Shown here piece by piece: positions 35,262 to 45,061 of a stretch of DNA of 64,000 bases. Each line of letters begins with the position of its first letter. The first letter of the stretch is position 1. The notes below the pieces were generated by a model, which was not told the DNA's origin, did no database searches, and was given only the letters and a program-made list of their open reading frames with translations. A program made the translations under genes and the position numbers. This stretch comes from Aspidapion aeneum (taxonomy: Eukaryota > Arthropoda > Insecta > Coleoptera > Brentidae), in the NCBI GenBank assembly GCA_963576565.1, contig OY755038.1, forward strand, positions 176,008,907 through 176,072,906, written 5' to 3'.

Positions 35262-35705
35262 CAGGGTGTCCCATAACTTGGGGACCATAGTGCAGCAGGT
35301 GATTATTTCCGAGAAGAAACTTTATATAATATGGGGGTCAACACACATCTGTTTTTAAGATATAGGATTTTTAAAGTTAGAGGAGTGGGGGAAAAAGGTT
35401 TTAGAAAAAAAAGAAAATCTGTCACAGCCAGCTGAATACTCAGCTAATTTTGATTCAAAAATGTGGTATTCTTTTTTTTGATAAAAGTATAGGTTAAGAA
35501 GATACAGGCTGTCAAAATAACCTCCAAAAATTTATAAAAAGTAATCATTTAAAAAAAAAATAATTTTTGCTTTTTTTCTTTAAAAAAATATCAATAATAT
35601 TTTATTGCTATGTCTCGCTAGAGACTTGCTTTTATTAACAAAAATATAAAAAAAACAAACAACAAAAATTTATACCAAAAAAATAGTTTTTTCTAAAAAA
35701 AATTG
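35262..35705. mobile_element. Mariner-like miniature element, copy B (truncated)
   Basis: Begins CAGGGTGTCCCATAACTTGG after TA (35260-35261) and follows copy A (21147-21799) block by block, including GTTATTTCCGAGAA, GAGGAGTGGGGG and GATACAGGCTGTCAAAATAA. The right third is missing, replaced at about 35705 by the CCTTCCTAGC-family sequence. The two copies are similar enough to imply recent spread. Confidence 0.6.
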
Positions 35706-35768
35706 ACTGACTAATTTTATGAAAATCGGTTCAGCGGTTTAGGAGCTATCTTGTTACAAACAGAAATA

Positions 35769-35799
<31 letters not shown>

Positions 35800-35968
35800 G
35801 AGACAGACATCACGACGATATTGCTAAGATAGCTCAAAATCTTAGAGTAATAATAATTACTCTGAGCTCAAAATACACCAAAATAAAACATTTTTGGCGT
35901 TATCTCCAAAAAAATTTTTTCGTCGAAAATAATACCTTTTCTAGCCATTGCTACGCGAGCTAGGAAGG
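35706..35968. mobile_element. CCTTCCTAGC-family miniature element, copy 4 (right half)
   Basis: Contains GAAAATCGGTTCAGCGGTTT, GGAGCTATC, an AC microsatellite (35772-35798), GACATCACGACGATATTGCTA and the family end GAGCTAGGAAGG followed by TA (35969-35970). The left end is lost. A short internal inverted repeat around AATTACTCTGAGC (about 35835-35870) interrupts the GCTCAAAATAC block. Confidence 0.65.
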
Positions 35969-36268
35969 TAAAATGGAAAGTGTCGAAATGGATGCAATAG
36001 AAAGATCAATGGAAATATCTAGAAATGAGACCATAAAAGAAAGAATGGGAATCTAGTGAAGCTTAACGGATTGTACGGCCATGTACAACGGATGAACGAC
36101 AAAAGATTACCAAAGCAGGTCACAGAATGGCGACCAATAAGGCGCAGATAAAAAAAACGCCCTAAGATGGAATGGCACCCGTCAATCCAAAGATCCATGA
36201 GTCAAAAAACCTTGACAGCAGATAATTGTCAGGATCGAAGGAGGTGTAGAAAAACGTTCAAAACTGAA
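35969..36268 (+). pseudogene. Host RTE copy, C-terminal fragment
   Basis: Plus-strand remnants KMESVEMDAIERSMEIS and YGHVQRMNDKRLPKQ, then a degraded Arg-rich tail, with multiple stops. This is the C-terminal part of the RTE copy begun at 32408, ending near AAACGTTC. In order: host RTE fragment, nested reverse RTE, host fragment, miniature elements, host fragment. Confidence 0.7.
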
Positions 36269-37420
36269 ATAGTTGCAATTCTGTCTGCCTGCATTATCTT
36301 ATTACTTAGTTATTATTAATCCGATTTTAACATAATAAAAAAAACAACATAGTAAAAATTGAAAATGCGTTTCCTATTATAATCGATCCGCACCATAATA
36401 CTTTTTATTTTATTAAAAAGAAAATTAATATTTCAGGAATAACTAAACAGAATATATTAATTTGTATTATTTTGGGCGTGGCGAAGATAGAGCTTTTTAT
36501 GAAATTAAAAAAAGTGCAAAAGTTTGTTGAATTATAAAAATAAACGAGCGTCTTTAAGGGCTTAGGTTTAACTTGGCCGCCACCTTAAATTTTTAGACTG
36601 CCACAAATTTCGATAATGATCGTTAAAGAACAGTCGATCTTTATTTTATTAAAATCGAATTTACTTTATTACAAGGCCGATTTTATTAAATAATTAAATA
36701 AATGAGCCTGTTTGAAAGGCCAAGTTTGATTGGATCTATTTTTTTTCTTAAATGACTGACAAAGGAATTATTTTTATCTTAAAGGTAGATCGATTCTTTG
36801 TAAACTGCAGTGTTCTTTTAAAATCGGTAGTTAAAAGGTATAGCTTCAAAATATTGGTCCGTTTTTAGTTGGCCCGCCCGGTATTTGTTTGCGATATTGT
36901 TTCTAGTGCTATTTTATCATGCTATATTTTCTAGAGCGCTATTTTACCCGCGCTAACAATCATATTAATAAATTATTAGAGAAGATTTTTAATGTAAATA
37001 AGCGGGTTATTAAACTCATTCATCATTCAATAATTGAAAAAAAAATAATTCGTAATAAAAATACTTGGCTTTTTTTACATAAGATGTTTTTATAAGATTT
37101 CACTTCTTTTTTAAAGGATTTGGATAATATTTGGGTTTTAAAGTACATATTAAAATATGCGAAATATAGTATTGTAACCCTATCCCTGGTAGGTATGTGA
37201 ATTTGAAAAAAAAGTAATTTGTTATCAGGAGCGTGCCAAAGGATGTGGCAACGTGGCAGACGCCTCAGGCAACTACCTTCAAAGGGCAACTAAATTTTAA
37301 TATTTTTAAAATTTTGCCGCTCTCTAAAAAATTTAATAATCTGCAATTATACCATTTTGTACTAGGACTAGAAGGAAGATGGTTATTTTTTTGCAGTCGT
37401 TAAACTTTCCTTAATTTATT
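36269..37420. other. Gene-free stretch
   Basis: AT-rich with no supported gene. CTTGGCCGCCACC near 36575 and TGGCCCGCCCGG near 36875 are isolated GC-rich patches. Confidence 0.4.
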
Positions 37421-37585
37421 CAGTGGCGCACCCAGGAATATGTCTTGGGGGGCAGAAGCCTCATGATGTGATACTTAATGTTATTTTATCTTTTTATTCA
37501 TGAAATATGTGGAAAATATCTAAAAAAATCTTAGGCTTTGGGGGGGGGGGCGGCTTCCCGAGCCCCCCCCCTGGATGCGCTCATG
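37421..37585. mobile_element. Miniature element with CAGTGGCGCA ends
   Basis: Begins CAGTGGCGCACCCAGG and ends CCTGGATGCGCTCATG, an imperfect inverted pair, with G-run and C-run subterminal tracts around 37538-37570. Internal words CCTCATGATG and TTATTCATGAAAT recur in 37985-38132. The flanks AATTTATT and ATTTAATT are similar but not identical, so the target duplication is uncertain. Confidence 0.55.
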
Positions 37586-37589
37586 ATTT

Positions 37590-38330
37590 AATTGTTATAC
37601 TTACCTTTCTATATATTGCACATATCTAAGTTAATGCCTGATTGGCTAATAAATACCCAGACGCTTTTACGAGAAAAAGTGAAGGATGGGGGGAGGGAGG
37701 AATTTCCGGCTTTTTTTAAGAACTTGTTTATAGTTTCTGTCAGTTTGCCAAATCTTAGCTTTCTATCATTTTATAAGTGGCTGATAATAGTTTTACATAA
37801 CTTAAAGGCAAGGAAATGAAAATATTGGGTTTTTTTAATTTTTTCCCATACTTTTATATACCAAAATTCAGCTTTCTAGCGTTTCTGGAACTGTACAATG
37901 TTACATTTACATAACTTTGCATGTATAGAAGAAAGAAGTAAAATAAAATCTTGTGTTTTTTAAATTTTTTCCTATAGTTTTATCGAGTGGCGTATATAGA
38001 AAAAAGTTTCGGAGGGGGGGTTCCTCATGAGGCCGTATTTTATGCTATTTTATGTTTATATTCATGAAATTTGTGGAAAATATATATGAAAATCTTAGCT
38101 TCGGGGGGGTCCCCCCCTTATATACACCACTGGTTTTATCATAGTTCCTATTAATCTGCCAAAGCTCAGCAAGCTGTCTAGTGTTTCTGGAAATGGGCAA
38201 TGTTACTTTTACATAAATTTATATGTATATGCCAAAGTAAATTAGAATTTAAGGGTTTTTTATTTTTTGTTCAAAGAATTTGGTTATACTTTCTGCTAAA
38301 TTTTAGCTTTATAGCATGTCATGTAAGTAA
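37590..38330. repeat. Diverged tandem repeat
   Basis: Units containing TTTGCCAAATCTTAGCTTTCTA, GTTTCTGGAA, ATGTTAC(A/T)TTTACATAA and a TTTTTTAATTTTTTCCCATA tract recur about four times. One unit is interrupted by the miniature element at 37985-38132. The divergence suggests an old array. Function unknown. Confidence 0.6.
37985..38132. mobile_element. hAT-like miniature element with 8-bp duplication
   Basis: Begins GAGTGGCGTATATAG and ends TATATACACCACTG, flanked on both sides by GTTTTATC (37977-37984 and 38133-38140). The 8-bp duplication identifies a hAT-type insertion. Inner G-rich and C-rich tracts pair. It sits inside one unit of a tandem repeat, whose sequence resumes exactly after the duplication. 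Confidence 0.8.
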
Positions 38331-39514
38331 TCTATACACGAGTGAGTGAGTGGCAAATTTACTTTACTGCTTTATGGAAGATTATGAAACTTAACGTAGC
38401 TCATTTTGAATTAAAGTTATAGATATGTCAAATCAAAAAGGGCGTACAACAGTTTGTGCGAACTTGGCGGAGCACTGCCGTGCCCCCAGATAATTTATTA
38501 AGGAACTATATGCACGTTCTGCTGTGAATTTTATGTTATAATATTACAAACCTTTATTTTACAGTGGCTAGTTGGTGCCTAATCACAATTCATGGTTCAA
38601 GAACTAATTATGTACTTTTTAAAATTAAATAATTAGGTGAAGTTCCTGCTATTCAGTGGGTAACATTAAAAAGGATTTACGTTTTTAAAGTTGTCTTGTA
38701 GAAAATCCAGGTGAATCTTTTTTAACGTTACAGCATGTATTGGTTTTTAATAAATTTGTTTGTCAGACATTTTAATATGACAAAGTTATTATCTCTTTTA
38801 AAACTTTCTTTTCATCTCTTGTCTTTTAAAAGTTTAATAAAGTTAAAAAGAAGTCTTTGTTTAATTACAAGTTTCCAGTTTTCAAGAGGGTCTTTAGGAA
38901 GGGTAAATAATGCAGTTAACACTTTTTGCAGAATTGCCACCCGTAATGGAGATATTTACATTTTTATTAATACAAACTTTGTGTATAATGATTAGGTCAA
39001 CAGGACGGGGAAACCTCTCCAAGAAAAAAGTTGATGAAAACTTAGTTGTAGCAATTTCAAATAAACCCTATTTAATACGATTGGATTCAAAACAAGCTTA
39101 AATTCACACTTTAAAACAGAGAAATTTGAGTAAATAATAGCACGAAACCAGATGACCTAAAATAAAGATAGCCAAGGAAGACTTTCTTTATGCGACATCA
39201 CTATTTTACTTAAAATATGTAATTACTGTTGGGGGGGGGGGGGGGCGACAGCAGCTTAATTTATTTTTGCTAAATTTACAAGACCCGATTTTTTTTATGA
39301 AAGGTTTTCTCGAAGTCGTAGCGGTAGTTCAATCAATGGGAAACCCTGTACATGAAAAATTTGAACATTGAAGTAATATTTTGAAAAAAGCGTGACAGGA
39401 TTTCCAAAAACTTTTTAATAAATCAGGCTTACAGTGAAATCTTAAAAGTATTTGTACAATAACGCAAAACATACACGGAAGCAACATTGAATAGGTATCT
39501 AATATAGAAAGAGT
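38331..39514. other. Gene-free stretch
   Basis: No supported gene. A 14-base G run lies at about 39231-39245. The overlapping open frames at 38735-38995 and 38910-39101 (86 and 63 codons) lack any recognisable feature. Confidence 0.4.
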
Positions 39515-40159
39515 ATATGAGGCATTCCATATTCAATCAGCCACCTTTTGCACTTCAAAGTTTTGATTTTAACTAAATTTGAGTTATGGCTAGCCCTATA
39601 CCTGCTTAGCCTTAGGACAGTATTTTAAATGTTTCGGATATGATGTTCATAAGATACAGGGTGTCTAATGAGCAAATGTGCATTTGTCTTTCATGTATAT
39701 AAATAATTATATAAAAAAAACTCATTTATTCAAAATAGAACTTATGGTCAATTATTGAAGTAAAATAAAAGAGCCTTAAGAAACTATTATCCTAATTTTA
39801 GGAAAAAAAATTAAAAATCGAAGGAGTCACATTTTTTATATGATGAATTTCTTAATAAGTTTTTAAATAATAAGGTCACCAAGACCTAAATCTAAAAAAA
39901 ACTAGCTTTTTAAGGCTCTTTTAATTTACTTTAATAATTGATCATAACTGCTATTTTGAATAATTTAGTTTTTTTTATTTAATTATTTATATTCTTGAAG
40001 GACAAATGCACATTTGTTCATTAGACACCCTGTATCTGTGAACCGAACCGAACCGAACCGAACATATCCGAAAAATTTAAAAATACTTTCCTAAGGTTAA
40101 GCATAGGCAAAATTTTGCAGTGCAAAAGGTGGCCGGGTTGGTATGGAAAGCCCCATATA
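39515..40159. mobile_element. Palindromic miniature element with a second one in its loop
   Basis: The outer arms are about 39515-39645 and 40045-40159: GGCATTCCATA with TATGGAAAGCC, GCCACCTTTTGCACT with AGTGCAAAAGGTGGC, and CCTTAGGACAGTATTTTAAA with a diverged complement. The ends (TATGAGGC and GCCCCATA) and the adjacent TA suggest a Tc1/mariner-type insertion. A GAACC repeat (40039-40062) lies in the right arm only. Confidence 0.7.
39657..40032. mobile_element. Inner mariner-like palindromic miniature element
   Basis: CAGGGTGTCTAATGAGCAAA at the left pairs with TTTGTTCATTAGACACCCTG at the right, with TA on each side (39655-39656, 40033-40034). The pairing continues inward through GGTCAATTATTGAAGTAAA and AAGAGCCTTAA to a short loop, so nearly the whole 376 bp is one hairpin. 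It is noncoding. It sits in the loop of the outer element, so it inserted later. Confidence 0.8.
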
Positions 40160-40274
40160 GTAGTAGATTATCAGTGGCGGCAAATACAAATTATGACGTC
40201 GTTCAAGCTTACGTACATCATAACTCTTAGCATGTAACTTCCCACCTTCTGGACCAAAACACATTAAACTTGTA

Positions 40275-42318
40275 ACGTGTCATTTTTACGTTTAAGGCAA
40301 CGTTACATATTTGTTTATTTAGGTAAATAATCAAGGCTCTTCGACTCGTCTTTCTGTACACAAATTAAGGGTATTTTATAGAGCTAGGTTTGGAGGTTAT
40401 ATAGTGCCCAGAAAGTTACCTGAAAGTTAAAGGAGGCATTCCATCGAATTACTGTGGACACTGCGCACATCGCATTATCTGAACATCGTAATTGGAACTT
40501 GAGATCACAGGTTTGGGGAGAAATCACATAAAAACTTTCGATTGTTTTGTTTATCTGTAAAATTTCGGAATTTTCTTTGACGTTCATGAAAATAAACAGC
40601 TGTTCTGCTGGGGAATGGCGGCGTTGCCGCATTACAAATGGTTTCAGTAACAGGAAGAAAACATTTAGACGAACATTTCATTCGCTTATATTTATTTACG
40701 AGGATATTGGGACAATGTTTTCTATTCCGAACCTCATATCCTTCACGGATTAGCTAGTTTTGATAGCACAAAAACATATTTAGGTCCACGGTTTGACCAG
40801 TAACAACCGAGGCTTCGCCCACTTTGATATCTTTATTAATTTGATAAGGAGAAGATAAAATAAATACGAGTTATGCACTTTTATAAATGGGAGATAAACG
40901 AGGGATAAAAACCAGGACTAAAAGAATAAACAAAATCGTATTTTCATATTATATAAATTTATATATAATCATAGTTAAATAAAGTTAATAACTAGCTCAG
41001 TTGTAACCCTGGGAAAGGTACGTTAGGATTATTTTAGTTCATCTGTTTAAATCTACTTTATTTTATTGATTCGACATGTGGTTCTTGTTCGTGCAAAACC
41101 GACGAATTCCAGGAAACTGAAACATTTCATTTTCCACAGGGTTTTACGCTCGGGCAAGGATCCTACAACCTTTTGACCACCATGTGCTGCCCTAGCACCA
41201 TGTGCTAAGCAAGCACGAGGGGAGGCGCGAACAAACCAGGACAGGAGTAGCAGGAGGAGAACGACACCAGGTTTACAAAATAAAACACACATGTATAATC
41301 ACATAAAATAATCAAGGACCAAGGTAGGAGCAAGCAACATTTGATATAATCTTTTCAAATAACTTTTTAAATATAATTTTAGCACTTCTTGTGAACGCAA
41401 GATAAGGTATGACGTCATAACCAAAATTTACTGTACAATTGGAGTGTCTTGCTATTTTGGCCCTGACTTGTTCCCAACCATTTCATTTTTCTTTTTTTTC
41501 CTATTTCATGTTTTTGGTAATATTTTTCAGTTTTACCTTTAAAATAAACAAGATGAACTAAATCTTTGTGTTATTTGTACAATCCAGTGCACCAACTTTG
41601 CGGAGACAAAAGAGAGATGAGATTATATTTTTTAGCGGTTTCCTTACATTGTTTTACCTCATGGGGTAGATCTCGGACTGGGTTTCTGTCTGTCTCATTC
41701 TACCCAACGTAGAATGATGACAGGAGATATTTGGTCCGGATCTCCCCTATGGCGAAATGATTTTGGAAGTATATTTTTTTTAACCATCATTTATATAACT
41801 GAGTCTCACACTACTGACTCAGATGTAGGTACACTATGACCTGTTAAAGGAGTCCATCTACCTGTAAAGTGCTTCTAGTTTTGTCATCTTAATTCAATTT
41901 TTTAGAATTTTATTTTGTTTATTAGTCATTTTTTTTTTTGTTTTTTTAATTACACAAATACTCTGGAAGCCTCGGAAGTAGGTAGAGTTTCATTGTTTGG
42001 CTATAACGTTTGGGTTGAACTGTATTTTAATTAAGATCTTCTTTGTAAAACATTGATATTAAAACACTGTGGCGCTTAAATTTTTTTTATTTCTGAACCC
42101 CCCTTCTCCACTGTATAAAAGTTACTGGGCATATCAGTGTTTTACCTAGCTGGACAATACAGTTCTGCTTCCAGATATTTGTTTAATTATTCAGTAGTTT
42201 TTTTTAGTGTCAAAAATTGGCACAGCGTTATTGCTCTATTTACAGTGTCACAAAATGGCGGCAACGTTTTTTAGTTTGCCACAAAATGTCATCCAACGCA
42301 TTTTAATTGGCCACAAAC
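40275..42318 (-). mobile_element. Inverted copy of the LTR-like element
   Basis: The reverse complement of this segment follows 21800-22120, 26762-28045 and about 29190-29822 in order, without the 4.6-kb segment and without 28066-29180. On the minus strand the LTR-like part is about 42318-41002 (TG to CA). It is followed by a decayed primer-site position, about 70 bp of AT-rich sequence, and the promoter-like CTCTATAAAATACCC block (about 40383). About 10 kb separates it from its mate. No coding capacity. Confidence 0.6.
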
Positions 42319-42842
42319 TACTCTAAAAGAGGTCTTAGCTCCGTTCATACGTTCATGTGACTCTAGTCACGCAGTTTTAGAGCGCACGCTACAATTGCGA
42401 ATTTTAGAGAGAGAACTGGAGCGAGTCACGGCAAGATCGTTGCTGCTAAAATCAACACAGAACACTTTCCTCTTTCACGCAGTATAAAACTGGACTGTTA
42501 AATCTCCAGGAATTTGTCTTGGAGGGGGATCGAGAGTCTTGGGGGAGGACCGAGACCCCATGATGCCGAATATTATGTTATTTTATTAAAATGCTTTAAG
42601 AAATTTTGGGTTGGGGGGCGCCTGGGCCTCAAGACCCCCCCTGGTTTCGAAATGGGACAATTAGGCGCGGGGCCAACTCAATGCGCAGATAAAAAACAAA
42701 ATATTTATATGTTATACAAAAATATCTTTAAAAAAATCCATTACGCAATTTTCATGAAATTTGGTTTTCTTAAGTAGAGTTAAATCTATTAAGTCGATTG
42801 TTTAAATTTGGTAGGTGTAGTGTTCTGCTAACGTGGTAACAA
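42319..42842. other. Gene-free stretch with a G-rich remnant
   Basis: 42505-42660 contains GGAGGGGGATCGAGAG, a CCATGATGCCGAATATTATGTT block and GACCCCCCCTGG, like the interior of the CAGTGGCG-ended family (compare 37421-37585). An 87-codon frame across it is not convincing as a protein. Confidence 0.4.
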
Positions 42843-43367
42843 TAAAATGTACGTTTTTTATTACAAGAATGGCGGATCCAAAATGGTAGATTTCTTTATT
42901 TTTAAACCGATTTGTCTCAAACTTAAAAGTTTGCAGTGCTTGAGATTACTTAATACAGTTTTATCCTCAAACTTAAATTTTAAATTGGCGGATCCAAAAT
43001 GCGGATTTTTATTTTTGACCCAAACTCATAAAAAATTCAAAATGGCGGATCCAAAATGGCAAATTTCTTTATTTTTAAACCGATCTGTTGTAGTGCTTGA
43101 GATCACTTATTACAGTTTTATTTTCTAAACTTAAAAAAATTTAAATGACGGATTCAAAATGGCGGACTTTCTTATTTATGCATCGATATGTATCAAATAT
43201 GGAACTTGGCGGTGTTTCAAGTCGCTGATTATGATTTTTGACTGAAATTCATAAAAAATTCAAAATAGCGGATCCAAAAAGGCGGATTTCTTTATTTTTA
43301 AACCGATTTGTCTTACACTGAAAAGTTTGCAGTGCTTGACATTACTTAATACAGTTGTAACCTCAAA

Positions 43368-44512
43368 CACTACTACTACTATGTCGGTTTAGAACGTTTT
43401 TCTACGTTGTCCGACGCCTATTCTCCACCTCCTTCGATCCTGACAATCATCTTCTGTCAGATTCTTTTGACTCATTGATCTTTGGATTGACTGTTGCCAT
43501 TCTAGTTTAGGACGTCCTCTTTTTCTCTAGGACCTGTTTTGGTAATCTTTCGTCGTTCATCCGTTGTACATGGCCGTACCATATCAATTGCCTTTTAGTG
43601 ATGTCATCCGTTATGCTTCCCTCGATTCCCATTCTTTCTTTTATGATCTCATTTCTTATGTGATCTAATTTAGATATTCTCATTGATCTTCTTATTGCAT
43701 CCATTTCGACACTTTCCATTTTTGTTTTGTATTTTTCTGTTACGCGACACGTCTCTATTCCATACAACAGCGTGCTTTTTACCATTGTTTCATATATGTT
43801 AAATTTTAAATTCTTTCTTATCTCTCTGCTCCATAAAATACTGTTAAGACAACCAATAACGTTTTTTGCTTTTACTATTCTTTTTTCCAATTCTTTACAG
43901 TCTGTTCTCATTGCATGGAGATATTGTTTGTCCATTGTCTAGTTCTAACTCACTGGATTCGTTTCCAATACATAAGTACTGTGTCTTGTCCACGTTCACT
44001 GTTAGTCCCCACTTTTGGTATTCTTCCGTTAACTTTCTCATCATATACTCCATGTCTTCTTTATCATTAGCTACAATTACTTGGTCATCAGCAAACTGTA
44101 GTGTGTATATAGTAAATCGGTCGGTAAGTTGTATTCCCATGCCGTGCACTTTACGTTTCCAGTTTTTTAGAGCCACTGCGATATATATTTTAAAAAGAGT
44201 TGGAGAGATACAACATCCCTGTCTTAAGCCTTTTGTTACCAGGAATTCTTTTGAAAGTCGATTTCCAATTTTAATTTTAGATTTTGACCCTTTGCATAGT
44301 TCTTTTATCGCTTTTATGTATGTATGATTGATATTAGTTTGTTCCAACACCGTCCATAATTTTTCTACTGGAACGGTATCATATGCTTTGTGTAGGTCCA
44401 CAAAGGTAACATGAGTCTCTATATTTCTGGCGCTACTTTTCTCAATTACTTGTTTAAGACAAAAACATTATCACCACAAGATCTGCCTGCACGAAACCCA
44501 CTTTGCTCTTCT
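43368..44512 (-). mobile_element. 5'-truncated RTE LINE, copy 3
   Basis: Minus-strand copy close to the one at 32523-34599, beginning inside the RT fingers (ARSCGDN-like sequence near 44500) and ending in a CTACTACTACTAT tail (TAG repeats in its own orientation) at 43368-43383. It is inserted in a GGCGGATCC foldback unit. I cannot define its target duplication. Confidence 0.75.
43390..44510 (-). pseudogene. RTE reverse transcriptase, partial and broken
   Basis: Two overlapping frames: 43895-44401 gives VDLHKAYDTVP-like start, [14 protein letters not shown] and FADDQVIVA. 43507-43935 gives the thumb and the [16 protein letters not shown] tail. Between them, at about 43900, roughly 20 codons are deleted with a frame change, and the Arg-rich tail is interrupted near 43530. 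No endonuclease is present. Non-functional; relatively young by its similarity to copy 2. Confidence 0.75.
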
Positions 44513-44812
44513 CACAGACAAAAAAATTAAAATGGCGGAGTTTTTTATTTATGCAGCGATATGTATTAAATATAGAAATTGGCGATGTTTCCATTTGCTG
44601 ATTATGATTTTTGACTTGACTTATTAAAAATTCAAACTAGGGGATCCAAAATGGCGGATTTTTAAGTTTGATACAAATCGGTGCATAAATAAGAAAATCC
44701 GCCATTTTGGATCGGCCAGTTCAATTTTTTTAAATTTGAGGATAAAACTGTATTAAGTGATATCAAGCACTGCAAACTTTCAAGTTTGAACCAAATCGGT
44801 TTAAAAATTTTC

Positions 44813-45061
44813 ATACCAAACGTGAGTACAAATAGACAAAACCAACAGACAAGAAACACAGTCACACAAAACTCTGTGACAAGGACATACAGCCAAGTAG
44901 CAGCAACAGCTACTATACCTGATATTAATATCAGTAGTCAAAATACTATGGAACAAACACTACAATAAATTTTGGAGAAATTGAACAAACTTGATGAGCG
45001 ATTAACTTAACTAGAAAGTAGCAATAACGGAGCTACCAATATGCCTCAAAATGGTCAGTAA
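44813..45061 (+). pseudogene. Jockey ORF1 (gag-like) C-terminal remnant
   Basis: The plus frame contains RTYSQVAATA and, further on, a Leu/Lys/Glu-rich segment (ILEKLNKLDERL) that looks like a short coiled coil. Two in-frame stops interrupt it (TAA after TLQ, TAA after DERLT). It ends with TAA 45059-45061, overlapping the ORF2 start ATG (45051). ORF1 proteins of this clade bind the element RNA. The N-terminal part and zinc knuckles are missing. Confidence 0.6.

Noticed and set aside
43727..44327. Plus-strand frames of 71 and 153 codons
   Set aside because: Antisense shadows of RTE copy 3.
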